A stretch of 14,536 nt of DNA from an uncultured Alistipes sp. (GTDB lineage Bacteria > Bacteroidota > Bacteroidia > Bacteroidales > Rikenellaceae), in the NCBI GenBank assembly GCA_947174575.1, contig CAMWJM010000005.1:1-14536 (forward strand), written 5' to 3'. The number at the start of each line of letters is the position of its first letter. Position 1 is the stretch's first letter. Position numbers and translations under genes: made by a program. Below the pieces are notes generated by a model. That model was not told where the DNA came from, did not search any database, and was given only the letters and a program-made list of their open reading frames with translations. Below, piece by piece: positions 1 through 6,182 of this stretch.

Positions 1-1586
1 ACCTCGTACGAGAGACCGTCGACCTTGATGTCCATCTGGGTGGCGGTGATACCGTTGCGGGTACCTGTCACCTTGAAGTCCATGTCGCCCAGGTGGTCTT
101 CATCGCCCAGGATGTCCGACAACACGGCCCACTTGCCCGTGGCCGAATCGGAGATCAGACCCATGGCGATACCCGACACGGGCTTCTTGATCTTCACGCC
201 GGCATCCATCAGCGCCAGCGTACCGGCGCAGACCGTAGCCATGGACGACGAACCGTTGGACTCCAGAATGTCCGACACCACACGCACGGCATAGGGGTTC
301 TCCTCGCCCAGCGGAATCATGGGCTTCAGAGCGCGCCATGCGAGGTGGCCGTGACCGATCTCGCGGCGGCTCAAGCCGCGTGCGGCCTTGGCCTCGCCCG
401 TGGAGAAGGGCGGGAAGTTGTAGTGCAGCACGAACTGCTCGGTGCCCTGCACGAGCACTTCGTCCTTGACCTTTTCGTCGAGCTTCGTACCCAGCGTTAC
501 GGTCGTCAGCGACTGCGTTTCGCCGCGGGTGAAGATCGCCGAACCGTGGGCGGCGGGCAGATAGCCCACCTCGCACCAGATCGGACGGATCTCGTCGGTG
601 CGGCGGCCGTCCAAACGCTTGCCCTCGTCAAGGATCATGTTGCGCATGGCTTTCTTCTGCACGTCGTCGTGGAAATACTTGTGGATCAGCGGAGCTTTCT
701 CCACCAGCTCTTCTTCGGTATAGCGCGATGCGAACTCGGCCTCCAGCGCGTCGAACATGTCGCTGCGCTCGTGCTTCATCGTACCGCTCGTGGCGATAGC
801 GTAGGCCTTGTCGTACAGCTCGCGGATGATCGTCTGGCGCAACTCCTCGTCGTTGACCTCGTGGCAGTAGGTGCGCTTCACATCCTTGCCCAGCTCTTTC
901 GACAACTCGATCTGCACGGCGCAATGCTTCTTGATCTCCTCGTGCGCGAACTTGATCGCCCCGAGCATCACCTCCTCGGAAACCTCCTTCATCTCGCCTT
1001 CGACCATGAGGATGTTGTCGATCGTACCGCCGACCATGATGTCGAGGTCGCACTCGGCCATCTCCGAGAAACCGGGGTTGATGGCATACTGGCCGTTCTT
1101 ACGCACGACGCGCACCTCCGAAATGGGGCCGCCGAACGGAATGTCCGACACGGCCAGGGCAGCCGAAGCGGCCAGACCGGCTAAAGCGTCGGGCTGGATA
1201 TCCTTATCCGCCGAAATAAGATTGACGGTGACATACACTTCGGCGTGATAGTCCGAGGGGAACAGCGGGCGCAGCGCGCGGTCGATCAGACGGGCCGTCA
1301 GCACCTCGGCGTCGTTGGCCTTGCCCTCGCGTTTCATGAAACCGCCGGGGTAACGGCCGCACGAGGCGTATTTCTCCTTGTACTCCACCTGCAAAGGCAT
1401 GAAGTCGGTGTCGGGTTTGGCGTCCTTGGCCGCGACGACGGTACCGAGCAGCATGGTGTCGCCCATCTTCACGACCACCGAGCCGTCGGCCTGCTTGGCC
1501 AGCTTGCCCGTCTCGATCTCGATCTGGCGACCGTCGGCCAGCGTGATGATCTTGCGGACTGCATTGTACAGCTTCTTTTCTTCCAT
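1..1586 (-). CDS. pnp: Polyribonucleotide nucleotidyltransferase (PNPase), C-terminus cut by window edge
   Basis: Phosphorolytic 3'-to-5' exoribonuclease that degrades mRNA and releases nucleoside diphosphates; it acts in the cytoplasm, often as a trimer. The ATG is at 1584-1586 and the frame stays open to base 1, giving 528 codons of a protein usually about 700-720 residues long. Both RNase PH-like domains are visible. The first carries [19 protein letters not shown] and [13 protein letters not shown]. The second carries [16 protein letters not shown] near residue 350, [14 protein letters not shown] and [21 protein letters not shown]. The active-site segment [20 protein letters not shown] includes Asp495 and Asp501, spaced like the catalytic Asp486 and Asp492 of the E. 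coli enzyme. The C-terminal KH and S1 RNA-binding domains lie outside the window. The gene begins 98 bases after the rpsO stop, the same order as in many bacteria, and is probably co-transcribed with rpsO through a leaky hairpin. Identification is secure; only the truncation limits it. Confidence 0.97.
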   Translation of the reverse strand, partial: MEEKKLYNAVRKIITLADGRQIEIETGKLAKQADGSVVVKMGDTMLLGTVVAAKDAKPDTDFMPLQVEYKEKYASCGRYPGGFMKREGKANDAEVLTARLIDRALRPLFPSDYHAEVYVTVNLISADKDIQPDALAGLAASAALAVSDIPFGGPISEVRVVRKNGQYAINPGFSEMAECDLDIMVGGTIDNILMVEGEMKEVSEEVMLGAIKFAHEEIKKHCAVQIELSKELGKDVKRTYCHEVNDEELRQTIIRELYDKAYAIATSGTMKHERSDMFDALEAEFASRYTEEELVEKAPLIHKYFHDDVQKKAMRNMILDEGKRLDGRRTDEIRPIWCEVGYLPAAHGSAIFTRGETQSLTTVTLGTKLDEKVKDEVLVQGTEQFVLHYNFPPFSTGEAKAARGLSRREIGHGHLAWRALKPMIPLGEENPYAVRVVSDILESNGSSSMATVCAGTLALMDAGVKIKKPVSGIAMGLISDSATGKWAVLSDILGDEDHLGDMDFKVTGTRNGITATQMDIKVDGLSYE

Positions 1587-1632
1587 AAGAATTTTAACCT
1601 GAAATTATTTTTTCCGAATGATTGTCTTTTAC

Positions 1633-1670
1633 GAAAATGAAGGCAACCCCTTGCGGGAATTGCCCTCATT
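1633..1670 (-). terminator. Hairpin terminator or attenuator between rpsO and pnp
   Basis: On the minus strand, 15 bases past the rpsO stop, 1666-1670 pairs with 1636-1640, 1660-1664 pairs with 1642-1646, and a GGG/CCC step extends the stem after a two-base bulge. There is one A-C mismatch. The stem is followed directly by a TTTT run, as expected for an intrinsic terminator. Since pnp has no clear promoter of its own in the remaining leader, read-through is likely and the element probably sets the rpsO:pnp ratio. Confidence 0.7.
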
Positions 1671-1684
1671 TCTTCCCCGGCGGA

Positions 1685-1957
1685 CTACTTGCGGAGGTTG
1701 AGCGTCTTGACGATGGCGCGGTAGCGCTCGATGTCGACCTCCTTCAGGTACTCCAGCAACTGGCGACGCTTGCCGACCAGACGCAGCAGCGCGCGCTGGG
1801 TGCCGAAGTCGTGCTTGTTGCTCTTGAGGTGATTCGTAAGGTGGTTGATACGGTAGGAGAACAACGCGATCTGGCTCTCGGGAGAACCCGTGTCGGTGTT
1901 GGACTTGCCGTACTGGCCGAAAAGCTCCTGCTTTTTCTCTGCGGTTAAATAAGCCAT
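1685..1957 (-). CDS. rpsO: 30S ribosomal protein S15
   Basis: Small-subunit ribosomal protein that binds 16S rRNA early in assembly and contacts the 50S subunit. The 90-residue product matches the usual S15 length of about 89. It shows the family's four-helix pattern: the N-terminal segment ending in TGSPESQIALFSYRINHLT, then LKSNKHDFGTQRALLRLVG (the basic His/Asp segment that binds rRNA), then KRRQLLEYLKEVDIERYR and a short basic tail. The ATG at 1955-1957 is the natural start, since S15 proteins begin just before this first helix. A good Bacteroidetes -7 box lies about 75 bases upstream. The pnp gene follows on the same strand. S15 represses its own translation in several bacteria; a small hairpin near the predicted 5' end of this transcript could be relevant but is unproven. 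Confidence 0.98.
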   Translation of the reverse strand: MAYLTAEKKQELFGQYGKSNTDTGSPESQIALFSYRINHLTNHLKSNKHDFGTQRALLRLVGKRRQLLEYLKEVDIERYRAIVKTLNLRK

Positions 1958-2012
1958 TGTGTATTGGATTTATTTAAGTTCCACTCTACGACGCATTCCC
2001 CTTACCGTGAAT

Positions 2013-2026
2013 AACGCCAGAGCGTT
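2013..2026 (-). other. Small inverted repeat at the predicted 5' end of the rpsO transcript
   Basis: AACGC and GCGTT flank a four-base loop and could form a short hairpin at or just upstream of the first transcribed bases. It could stabilise the 5' end, take part in S15 autoregulation, or be chance. The stem is only five base pairs. Confidence 0.3.
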
Positions 2027-2029
2027 CGG

Positions 2030-2037
2030 CAAAGGTA
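2030..2037 (-). promoter_or_regulatory. Bacteroidetes -7 promoter box for rpsO
   Basis: The minus strand reads TACCTTTG here, an exact match to the TAnnTTTG -7 consensus of Bacteroidetes primary sigma factors. It predicts a transcript start near 2022-2024 and a leader of about 65 bases before the rpsO ATG. A clean -33 TTG element at the ideal distance is not obvious; the upstream DNA is AT-rich with several TTG triplets. Confidence 0.6.
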
Positions 2038-2045
2038 CGAATAAA

Positions 2046-2078
2046 TTCACAATTCATGATTCACAATGCACAATTATT
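2046..2078. repeat. AT-rich degenerate short tandem repeat
   Basis: Five imperfect 7-8-base units of the type AATTCAC or AATTCATG run head to tail in the divergent rpsO/apbE spacer. The composition differs sharply from the GC-rich genes around it. It lies upstream of the -7 boxes of both flanking promoters and could act as an upstream AT-rich element for either, or be simple-sequence filler. Confidence 0.5.
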
Positions 2079-2121
2079 TTTCCTTTCGGGCGGAAAAACA
2101 CGAAGTTTCGGGGGAAAATCG

Positions 2122-2129
2122 TATTTTTG
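2122..2129 (+). promoter_or_regulatory. Bacteroidetes -7 promoter box for the apbE operon
   Basis: The plus strand reads TATTTTTG, an exact fit to TAnnTTTG, about 115 bases before the apbE ATG. The predicted transcript start near 2136 gives a leader of about 109 bases that would contain the double hairpin at 2170-2212. A matching -33 box is not evident, so the call rests on the -7 box and its position. Confidence 0.5.
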
Positions 2130-2169
2130 CACGACAAAACAACGTTTTCGATAAGCCGAGGGCAAAGGT

Positions 2170-2212
2170 TGCGATTCTTGAGTTTGTCGAAGAACGCAGC
2201 CTCTGCCGAGGC
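2170..2212. repeat. REP-like double hairpin in the apbE leader
   Basis: Two hairpins sit side by side. The first (2170-2198) pairs TGCG and TTCTTGA with TC, AAGAA and CGCA around a five-base loop, with one bulged base on each side (A2174 and G2189). The second (2199-2212) is a perfect GCCTC/GAGGC stem with a four-base loop. The first resembles the CTTGAG...TCGAAG palindromes dispersed between genes in many bacterial genomes. There is no T-run after it in either direction, so it is not an intrinsic terminator. It would be transcribed as part of the apbE leader. Confidence 0.5.
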
Positions 2213-2244
2213 GAGAAAAGGTACAAGCTAATCGAACGAATTTT

Positions 2245-3255
2245 ATGTTGAAACGACCTGTCGGCATCTTCCTCGCAGCGATGCTTCTTTCGGCTGCCGC
2301 CTGCTCGCCCGACCGCGGTTATACCACCGTCGAGGGGGTCATGCTGGGCACTTTGCTGCGCGTGGTCGCCGATGTCGAGGGGATCGGTGCGCAGGAACTC
2401 TACGCCGCCGTCATGGAACTGGATCGCGAAGCCAAGGCCTCGATGTCGATTTTCGACGAGCATTCCCTCTTGAGCCGCCTCAACCGCAACGAGACCGACT
2501 CCATAGACCGGCATATCGCCGTCTGCCTGCACTTGGCCGACAGCATCGGCGCTTTGAGCGGCGGATATTACGACGTGACCGTCAAGCCGTTGGTCGAAGC
2601 GTGGGGGTTCGCCGGCCGGGAGGCCCAGCGGCAGCCGAACGTCGATTCGCTGCTGCAGTTCGTGGGGCGCGACAAGGTGCGCATCGAAAACGGACGTCTC
2701 GTGAAAGCCGATCCGCGCGTGCAGCTCGACTTCAATTCGGTGGCCAAGGGCTACACGGTCGACCTGCTCGCCGCACTGGTCGAGCGTTTCGGTGCGCGGA
2801 ACTATCTGGTCGACATCGGCGGCGAGGTGCGCTGCCGGGGTGTCAACGCCCATGGCGACCCGTGGCGCATCGGGGTCGAAACGCCGTTCGACGGCAACCT
2901 CTCCGACGGCCGCTACCTCCAGAAGCGCATCCGCATGACCGGCGGCGGCCTGGCCACCTCGGGCAACTACCGCCGTTACTATCTCGACGACCGGGGGCGC
3001 AAGGTGGCCCACACGATCGATCCGCGCACGGGCCGCAGCGCCCTGTCCCGACTGCTGTCGGTGACCGTGGCGGCACCCACCTGCGCCGAAGCCGACGCTT
3101 TGGGCACCATGTTTCTGGCCATGGGCGCCGACGAGGCGCTGGAGGCGGTCGGACGGATGCCCGAAATCGCAGTCTACTTCATCCTGGCCACCGAAAACGA
3201 AGAGGAGTACGAAGAATTCGTCTCGCCTGCCCTGCAAGCATCGATCATGAACTGA
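2245..3255 (+). CDS. apbE: FAD:protein FMN transferase, ApbE family lipoprotein
   Basis: Transfers FMN from FAD to a threonine of target proteins such as NqrB, NqrC or RnfG subunits, using Mg2+, on the outer face of the cytoplasmic membrane. The 336-residue length is normal for the family. Residues 1-20 form a lipoprotein signal with Cys20 (LSAAAC) as the probable lipidation site. Family motifs run in order: SIFDEHSLLSRLN (68-80), YYDVTVKPLVEAWGF (108-122), LDFNSVAKGYTVDLL (161-175), NYLVDIGGEVRCRG (186-199), GGGLATSGNYRRYY (233-246), AHTIDPRTG (255-263) and CAEADALGTMFLAMG (280-294), which supplies conserved flavin- and metal-binding residues. It is the first gene of a plus-strand group and ends 7 bases before the lipid kinase. 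No Na+-NQR or Rnf gene lies nearby, so the target protein is encoded elsewhere. Confidence 0.95.
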   Translation: MLKRPVGIFLAAMLLSAAACSPDRGYTTVEGVMLGTLLRVVADVEGIGAQELYAAVMELDREAKASMSIFDEHSLLSRLNRNETDSIDRHIAVCLHLADSIGALSGGYYDVTVKPLVEAWGFAGREAQRQPNVDSLLQFVGRDKVRIENGRLVKADPRVQLDFNSVAKGYTVDLLAALVERFGARNYLVDIGGEVRCRGVNAHGDPWRIGVETPFDGNLSDGRYLQKRIRMTGGGLATSGNYRRYYLDDRGRKVAHTIDPRTGRSALSRLLSVTVAAPTCAEADALGTMFLAMGADEALEAVGRMPEIAVYFILATENEEEYEEFVSPALQASIMN

Positions 3256-3262
3256 CCCTACG

Positions 3263-4183
3263 ATGAAGAAAGCCCTGTTCCTCTACAACGCCCGGTCGGG
3301 CAAAGGCCGTATCGAATGCGATGCGGAGCGGATCTGCGCCGTTTTCCGCGAAGCGGAGTACGACATCGAACCCCTGCCCATCGACTTCGACGCCAACCCG
3401 CTCGACGGTCGCGAGCAGATCGACCTGCTGGTCGTGGCCGGCGGCGACGGCACGGTCAACTTCGCCCTCAACGCCATGAAGCGCAAGGGGCTGGACATCC
3501 CGATCGGGGTGATCCCGGCCGGCACGGCCAACGACTTCGCCGGGGCGCTCGGCATGTCGTCCGATCCGCTCGAAGCGGCGCGGCAGATCGCTTTCGGGTG
3601 CGTCGACCGCGTGGATTGCGGACGGGTCAACGACCGCTATTTCGTCAACGTGCTCTCGTTCGGCATCTTCACCACCACCTCGCAACACACCCCCGACGCG
3701 AGCAAGCACCGCATCGGCAAGCTGGCCTACCTGATCGAAGGGTTGAAGGAGTTCCGTTCGATGCACGCCGTACCGCTCGAAGCGGTGGCCGACGGTCAGG
3801 CGTTCGACCTCGATTCGCTCATGGTGTTGGTGTTCAACGGCGAGACGGCCGGCGGCTTCCCCCTGGCCCGCCGCGCTTCGATCAAAGACGGCGTGCTCGA
3901 CTGCCTGATGCTCGAAAAGAAAAACATCGTCCGCTCCACCGGAGCCATGATCCGCTACCTGCTGGGCGGCAACCCCAGGATCGTCCGCCAGCTGCAGGTA
4001 CGCCGACTCGACATCCGCTCGACGCTCGACGAACCCACCGACGTCGACGGGCAGAAAGGCGCCGAATTCCCGCTGCACATCGAGTGTCTGCCGGGCGGCA
4101 TGCAGGTCATGGCCGGCCGCGTCCCCGCCCCCGACGAAGCGCATCCCGCCGCCCCGCGCCCCACGGACATGCCTGCGAAATAA
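3263..4183 (+). CDS. Lipid kinase of the diacylglycerol kinase (YegS/DgkB/BmrU) family
   Basis: ATP-dependent kinase for a membrane lipid hydroxyl group; diacylglycerol is the usual substrate in the family, but sphingoid lipids are possible in Bacteroidetes. The 306-residue length is typical. VVAGGDGTVNFALNAM (57-72) holds the nucleotide-binding GGDGT motif, IPAGTANDFAGALG (84-97) the second glycine-rich loop, GKLAYLIEGLKEF (152-164) the region linking the two lobes, FNGETAGGFPLARRASIKDG (191-210) the substrate-side loop with the conserved KDG, and VDGQKGAEFPL (261-271) the C-terminal DGE-type motif. In that last motif Gln264 replaces the acidic residue usual in relatives. A proline/alanine-rich tail of about 20 residues follows and is not part of the fold. 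The gene starts 7 bases after apbE and is almost surely co-transcribed with it. The family is certain; the substrate is not. Confidence 0.9.
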   Translation: MKKALFLYNARSGKGRIECDAERICAVFREAEYDIEPLPIDFDANPLDGREQIDLLVVAGGDGTVNFALNAMKRKGLDIPIGVIPAGTANDFAGALGMSSDPLEAARQIAFGCVDRVDCGRVNDRYFVNVLSFGIFTTTSQHTPDASKHRIGKLAYLIEGLKEFRSMHAVPLEAVADGQAFDLDSLMVLVFNGETAGGFPLARRASIKDGVLDCLMLEKKNIVRSTGAMIRYLLGGNPRIVRQLQVRRLDIRSTLDEPTDVDGQKGAEFPLHIECLPGGMQVMAGRVPAPDEAHPAAPRPTDMPAK

Positions 4184-4203
4184 CGAAATACCGAACCGTC
4201 AAT

Positions 4204-4216
4204 ATCGAAATTCGAT
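4204..4216. promoter_or_regulatory. Palindrome overlapping the AraC regulator start codon
   Basis: ATCGAA and TTCGAT flank a single central base, and the right arm includes the first two bases of the ATG. A regulator bound here, or a short RNA hairpin with a three-base loop, could limit expression of the downstream gene. There is no other evidence that it is used. Confidence 0.25.
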
Positions 4217-5132
4217 GCCGTCTTCCAAATCCAAAACCCCCGAATACGAAAATCTGCACAAAGTGTCGATTCCGCGCATCAAGAAAGAGCTGCGCGACGT
4301 CTTCTACCTCTCCGACGATCTGGTGATCACCTCGCTCGACGCCGAGCACAACACCACGAGCGAGTATCCGGTGTCGATCGACGGTTTTTCGGTCATCATC
4401 ATGATGGCGGGCGAAGCCGTGGTTTCGATCGACATGACGAACTACACCGTGCGGCCCAACTCGATCGTCTTCTTCAACTCGGGGAGCATCATCCGCACGG
4501 TCAGGTGCTCGGCCAATGCGGCGGCGTTCGTGGTGGCGTTCTCCAAATCGTTCATCGACGAGATACAGGTCGACCTGTCGACCTCGCTGCCGGTCTACAT
4601 GCGCTTCGGCAAAGCCCCCGTGCTGCCGGTCTCGCCGCAGGACGTGGCCGAAATCCGCCAGTTGTTCCAGTTGGTCAAAACCATGCTGCGCAGCGACAAG
4701 GAGCGCTATCGCCACGAGATCATCCGCTCGCTCTTCACCACGGCGTTCTATCTCATCACCGAGATCAACCGGCGCGACGATCCCGGCCAGCAGAAGCAGG
4801 GGCGCTGCGAAGTGCTCTTCTCCGAGTTCATGAAGCTGCTCGAACAGCACAGCAAACACGAGCGCAACGTGAGCTTCTATGCCAAGCAGCTCAACATCAC
4901 GCCCAAATACCTCTCCTCGGCCGTCAAGGAGGTGAGCGGCAAGACGGCCGCCCGCTGGATCGACGAATCGGTGATCCTCGAAGCCAAGGCCCTGCTGAAA
5001 TACTCGGGCATGAGCATCCAGGAGATCGCCTACCACCTCAACTTCTCGACCCAGTCGTTCTTCGGCAAGTACTTCAAACAGCACACCGGCACCTCGCCGT
5101 CGCGCTACAAACGCCGCGGCGACAAGGCATAG
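4215..5132 (+). CDS. AraC-family transcriptional regulator
   Basis: DNA-binding regulator of 305 residues. Residues about 40-125 form a small beta-rich sensor domain of the cupin-like type (for example GFSVIIMMAGEAVVSIDM and VRPNSIVFFNSGS). Residues 140-215 are a helical linker. The C-terminal AraC/XylS domain has two helix-turn-helix units, at about 219-262 (FYAKQLNITPKYLSSAVKEV) and 266-300 (MSIQEIAYHLNFSTQSFFGK, then FKQHTGTSPSRYKRR), matching the family signature. No signal peptide or membrane segment is present, so it acts in the cytoplasm. It begins 31 bases after the lipid kinase and ends 11 bases before the beta-lactamase. The ATG at 4215 overlaps a palindrome. The inducing ligand cannot be read from the sequence. 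Control of the neighbouring genes, including the beta-lactamase, is plausible but unproven. Confidence 0.9.
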   Translation: MPSSKSKTPEYENLHKVSIPRIKKELRDVFYLSDDLVITSLDAEHNTTSEYPVSIDGFSVIIMMAGEAVVSIDMTNYTVRPNSIVFFNSGSIIRTVRCSANAAAFVVAFSKSFIDEIQVDLSTSLPVYMRFGKAPVLPVSPQDVAEIRQLFQLVKTMLRSDKERYRHEIIRSLFTTAFYLITEINRRDDPGQQKQGRCEVLFSEFMKLLEQHSKHERNVSFYAKQLNITPKYLSSAVKEVSGKTAARWIDESVILEAKALLKYSGMSIQEIAYHLNFSTQSFFGKYFKQHTGTSPSRYKRRGDKA

Positions 5133-5143
5133 AACCCGCATCC

Positions 5144-6058
5144 GTGTTACGACGCTTTTTGCTGCTGCTCGCCTGCAGTGCGGCCCTGACGGGCTGCCGC
5201 CCGACCCGGATCGAGCGCCGGGCGGCTCTCGAACGCGAAATCCTCGCGATCGTCGATTCGATGCGGGCCACGGTAGGCGTGGCGGCCGTTCTCGGCCCGG
5301 GCGACACCTTGGCAATAGGCCCGCACATAGCCTTTCCCATGGCCAGCGTCTACAAGCTCCACCAGGCACTCGCCGTGCTCGATTCACTCGACCGCGGCGC
5401 ACTACCCCTCGACATGCCGATACCCGTCGGCCCCTCCGACCTGCGACCCGACACATGGTCGCCCCTGCGCGATGCCCGGCCCGGGGGAGGCTACGAACTC
5501 CCGATCGCCGAACTGCTGACCTACAGCATCGCATGGAGCGACAACAACGCCTGCGACCTGCTTTTCCGGTTCCTCGGCGGCCCGGAAACGGCAAACCGCC
5601 ACATCAAGCGGCTCGGACTCGGCGACACGGCCATCGCCACCGACGAGCAGACCATGCACGCCGATCCCACCACGCAATTTCTCAACCGTACATCGCCGAT
5701 CGACGCCGTGCGGCTCCTGGAGCGGTTCCGCCGCGGCGAGCTGTCGAACGCCCGACACACCGAATTCCTCCTGCGAACCCTGCTGGCGACCGTCACAGGG
5801 CCGAACAAACTGAAAGGGCTGCTGCCGCCCGACGTCCGCGTCGCGCACAAAACCGGGAACGGCTTCCGCGATCGGCAAGGCATCATGGCCGCCGACAACG
5901 ACATCGGCATCGTCTTCCTGCCCGACGGCCGGGCCTACTCGATCGCCGTCTTCGTGACCGAATCCCGCGAATGCGACAGCCTCGACGCGGCCGTCATCGC
6001 CCGCATCTCCCGCTGCATCTACGACTATTTCGAGGCTTGCCCGCAATCGCCCCGTTGA
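5144..6058 (+). CDS. Class A (subclass A2) serine beta-lactamase, lipoprotein
   Basis: Hydrolyses beta-lactam antibiotics in the periplasm. I chose the GTG at 5144-5146 because it gives a clean lipoprotein signal (MLRRFLLLLACSAALTGC, lipidation at Cys18) and lies 11 bases after the AraC stop; the frame is open further upstream but only as a shadow of the AraC gene. The product has 304 residues, normal for class A. All catalytic motifs are present: Ser68-x-x-Lys71 in FPMASVYKLH, Ser132-Asp-Asn in AWSDNNACD, Glu168 in the omega-loop motif TDEQTMHAD, and Lys236-Thr-Gly in VAHKTGNG. The E-x-x-M-H omega loop, together with GPNKLKGLLP before the KTG, is typical of the A2 branch (CblA, CepA, PER, VEB types). 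Asn follows KTG where Thr or Ser is usual. The nearest named enzyme and the drug spectrum cannot be judged from sequence alone. The gene ends convergently with the GH57 gene; a T-run at 6080-6084 has no convincing stem before it. Confidence 0.93.
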   Translation: MLRRFLLLLACSAALTGCRPTRIERRAALEREILAIVDSMRATVGVAAVLGPGDTLAIGPHIAFPMASVYKLHQALAVLDSLDRGALPLDMPIPVGPSDLRPDTWSPLRDARPGGGYELPIAELLTYSIAWSDNNACDLLFRFLGGPETANRHIKRLGLGDTAIATDEQTMHADPTTQFLNRTSPIDAVRLLERFRRGELSNARHTEFLLRTLLATVTGPNKLKGLLPPDVRVAHKTGNGFRDRQGIMAADNDIGIVFLPDGRAYSIAVFVTESRECDSLDAAVIARISRCIYDYFEACPQSPR

Positions 6059-6117
6059 ATTTCCGCTGCGCAACACGGCTTTTTGAACCGGACAGGCCGC
6101 AGCTTCCTCGCACACCT

Positions 6118-6155
6118 ATAAAAACAGACGCCCCGGAGCCGAACTCCGGGACGTC
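6118..6155 (-). terminator. Intrinsic terminator of the glycogen operon
   Basis: CCCGGAG (6132-6138) and CTCCGGG (6144-6150) form a GC-rich stem around a five-base loop, extended after one mismatch by GACG/CGTC (6127-6130 with 6152-6155). On the minus strand the stem is followed by TGTTTTTATAGG, a proper U-tract. It lies 28 bases past the GH57 stop, so it ends the minus-strand operon. There is no T-run on the plus-strand side, so it is unlikely to be a strong terminator for the beta-lactamase transcript. Confidence 0.85.
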
Positions 6156-6182
6156 GCGTATGTTACTCGGCGATCCGATGGG

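Noticed and set aside
93..1184. Long plus-strand open frame of 363 codons opposite pnp
   Set aside because: The opposite strand encodes an unmistakable PNPase over the same bases; this frame has His/Arg/Leu-rich composition typical of an antisense shadow in GC-rich DNA.
2061..2267. Minus-strand 68-codon frame and plus-strand 61-90-codon frames in the rpsO/apbE spacer
   Set aside because: They run across the repeat and hairpin elements, have no family similarity, and show the LRQTQE-like translation typical of REP-like palindromes.
4505..5143. In-frame upstream extension of the beta-lactamase to 4505
   Set aside because: It overlaps the AraC gene entirely, has Arg/Ala-rich shadow composition, and would bury the lipoprotein signal that starts at the GTG at 5144.
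4107..5594. 495-codon minus-strand frame across the AraC and beta-lactamase genes
   Set aside because: It is antisense to two well-supported genes with family motifs and shows only low-complexity Arg/Gly/Val-rich sequence.
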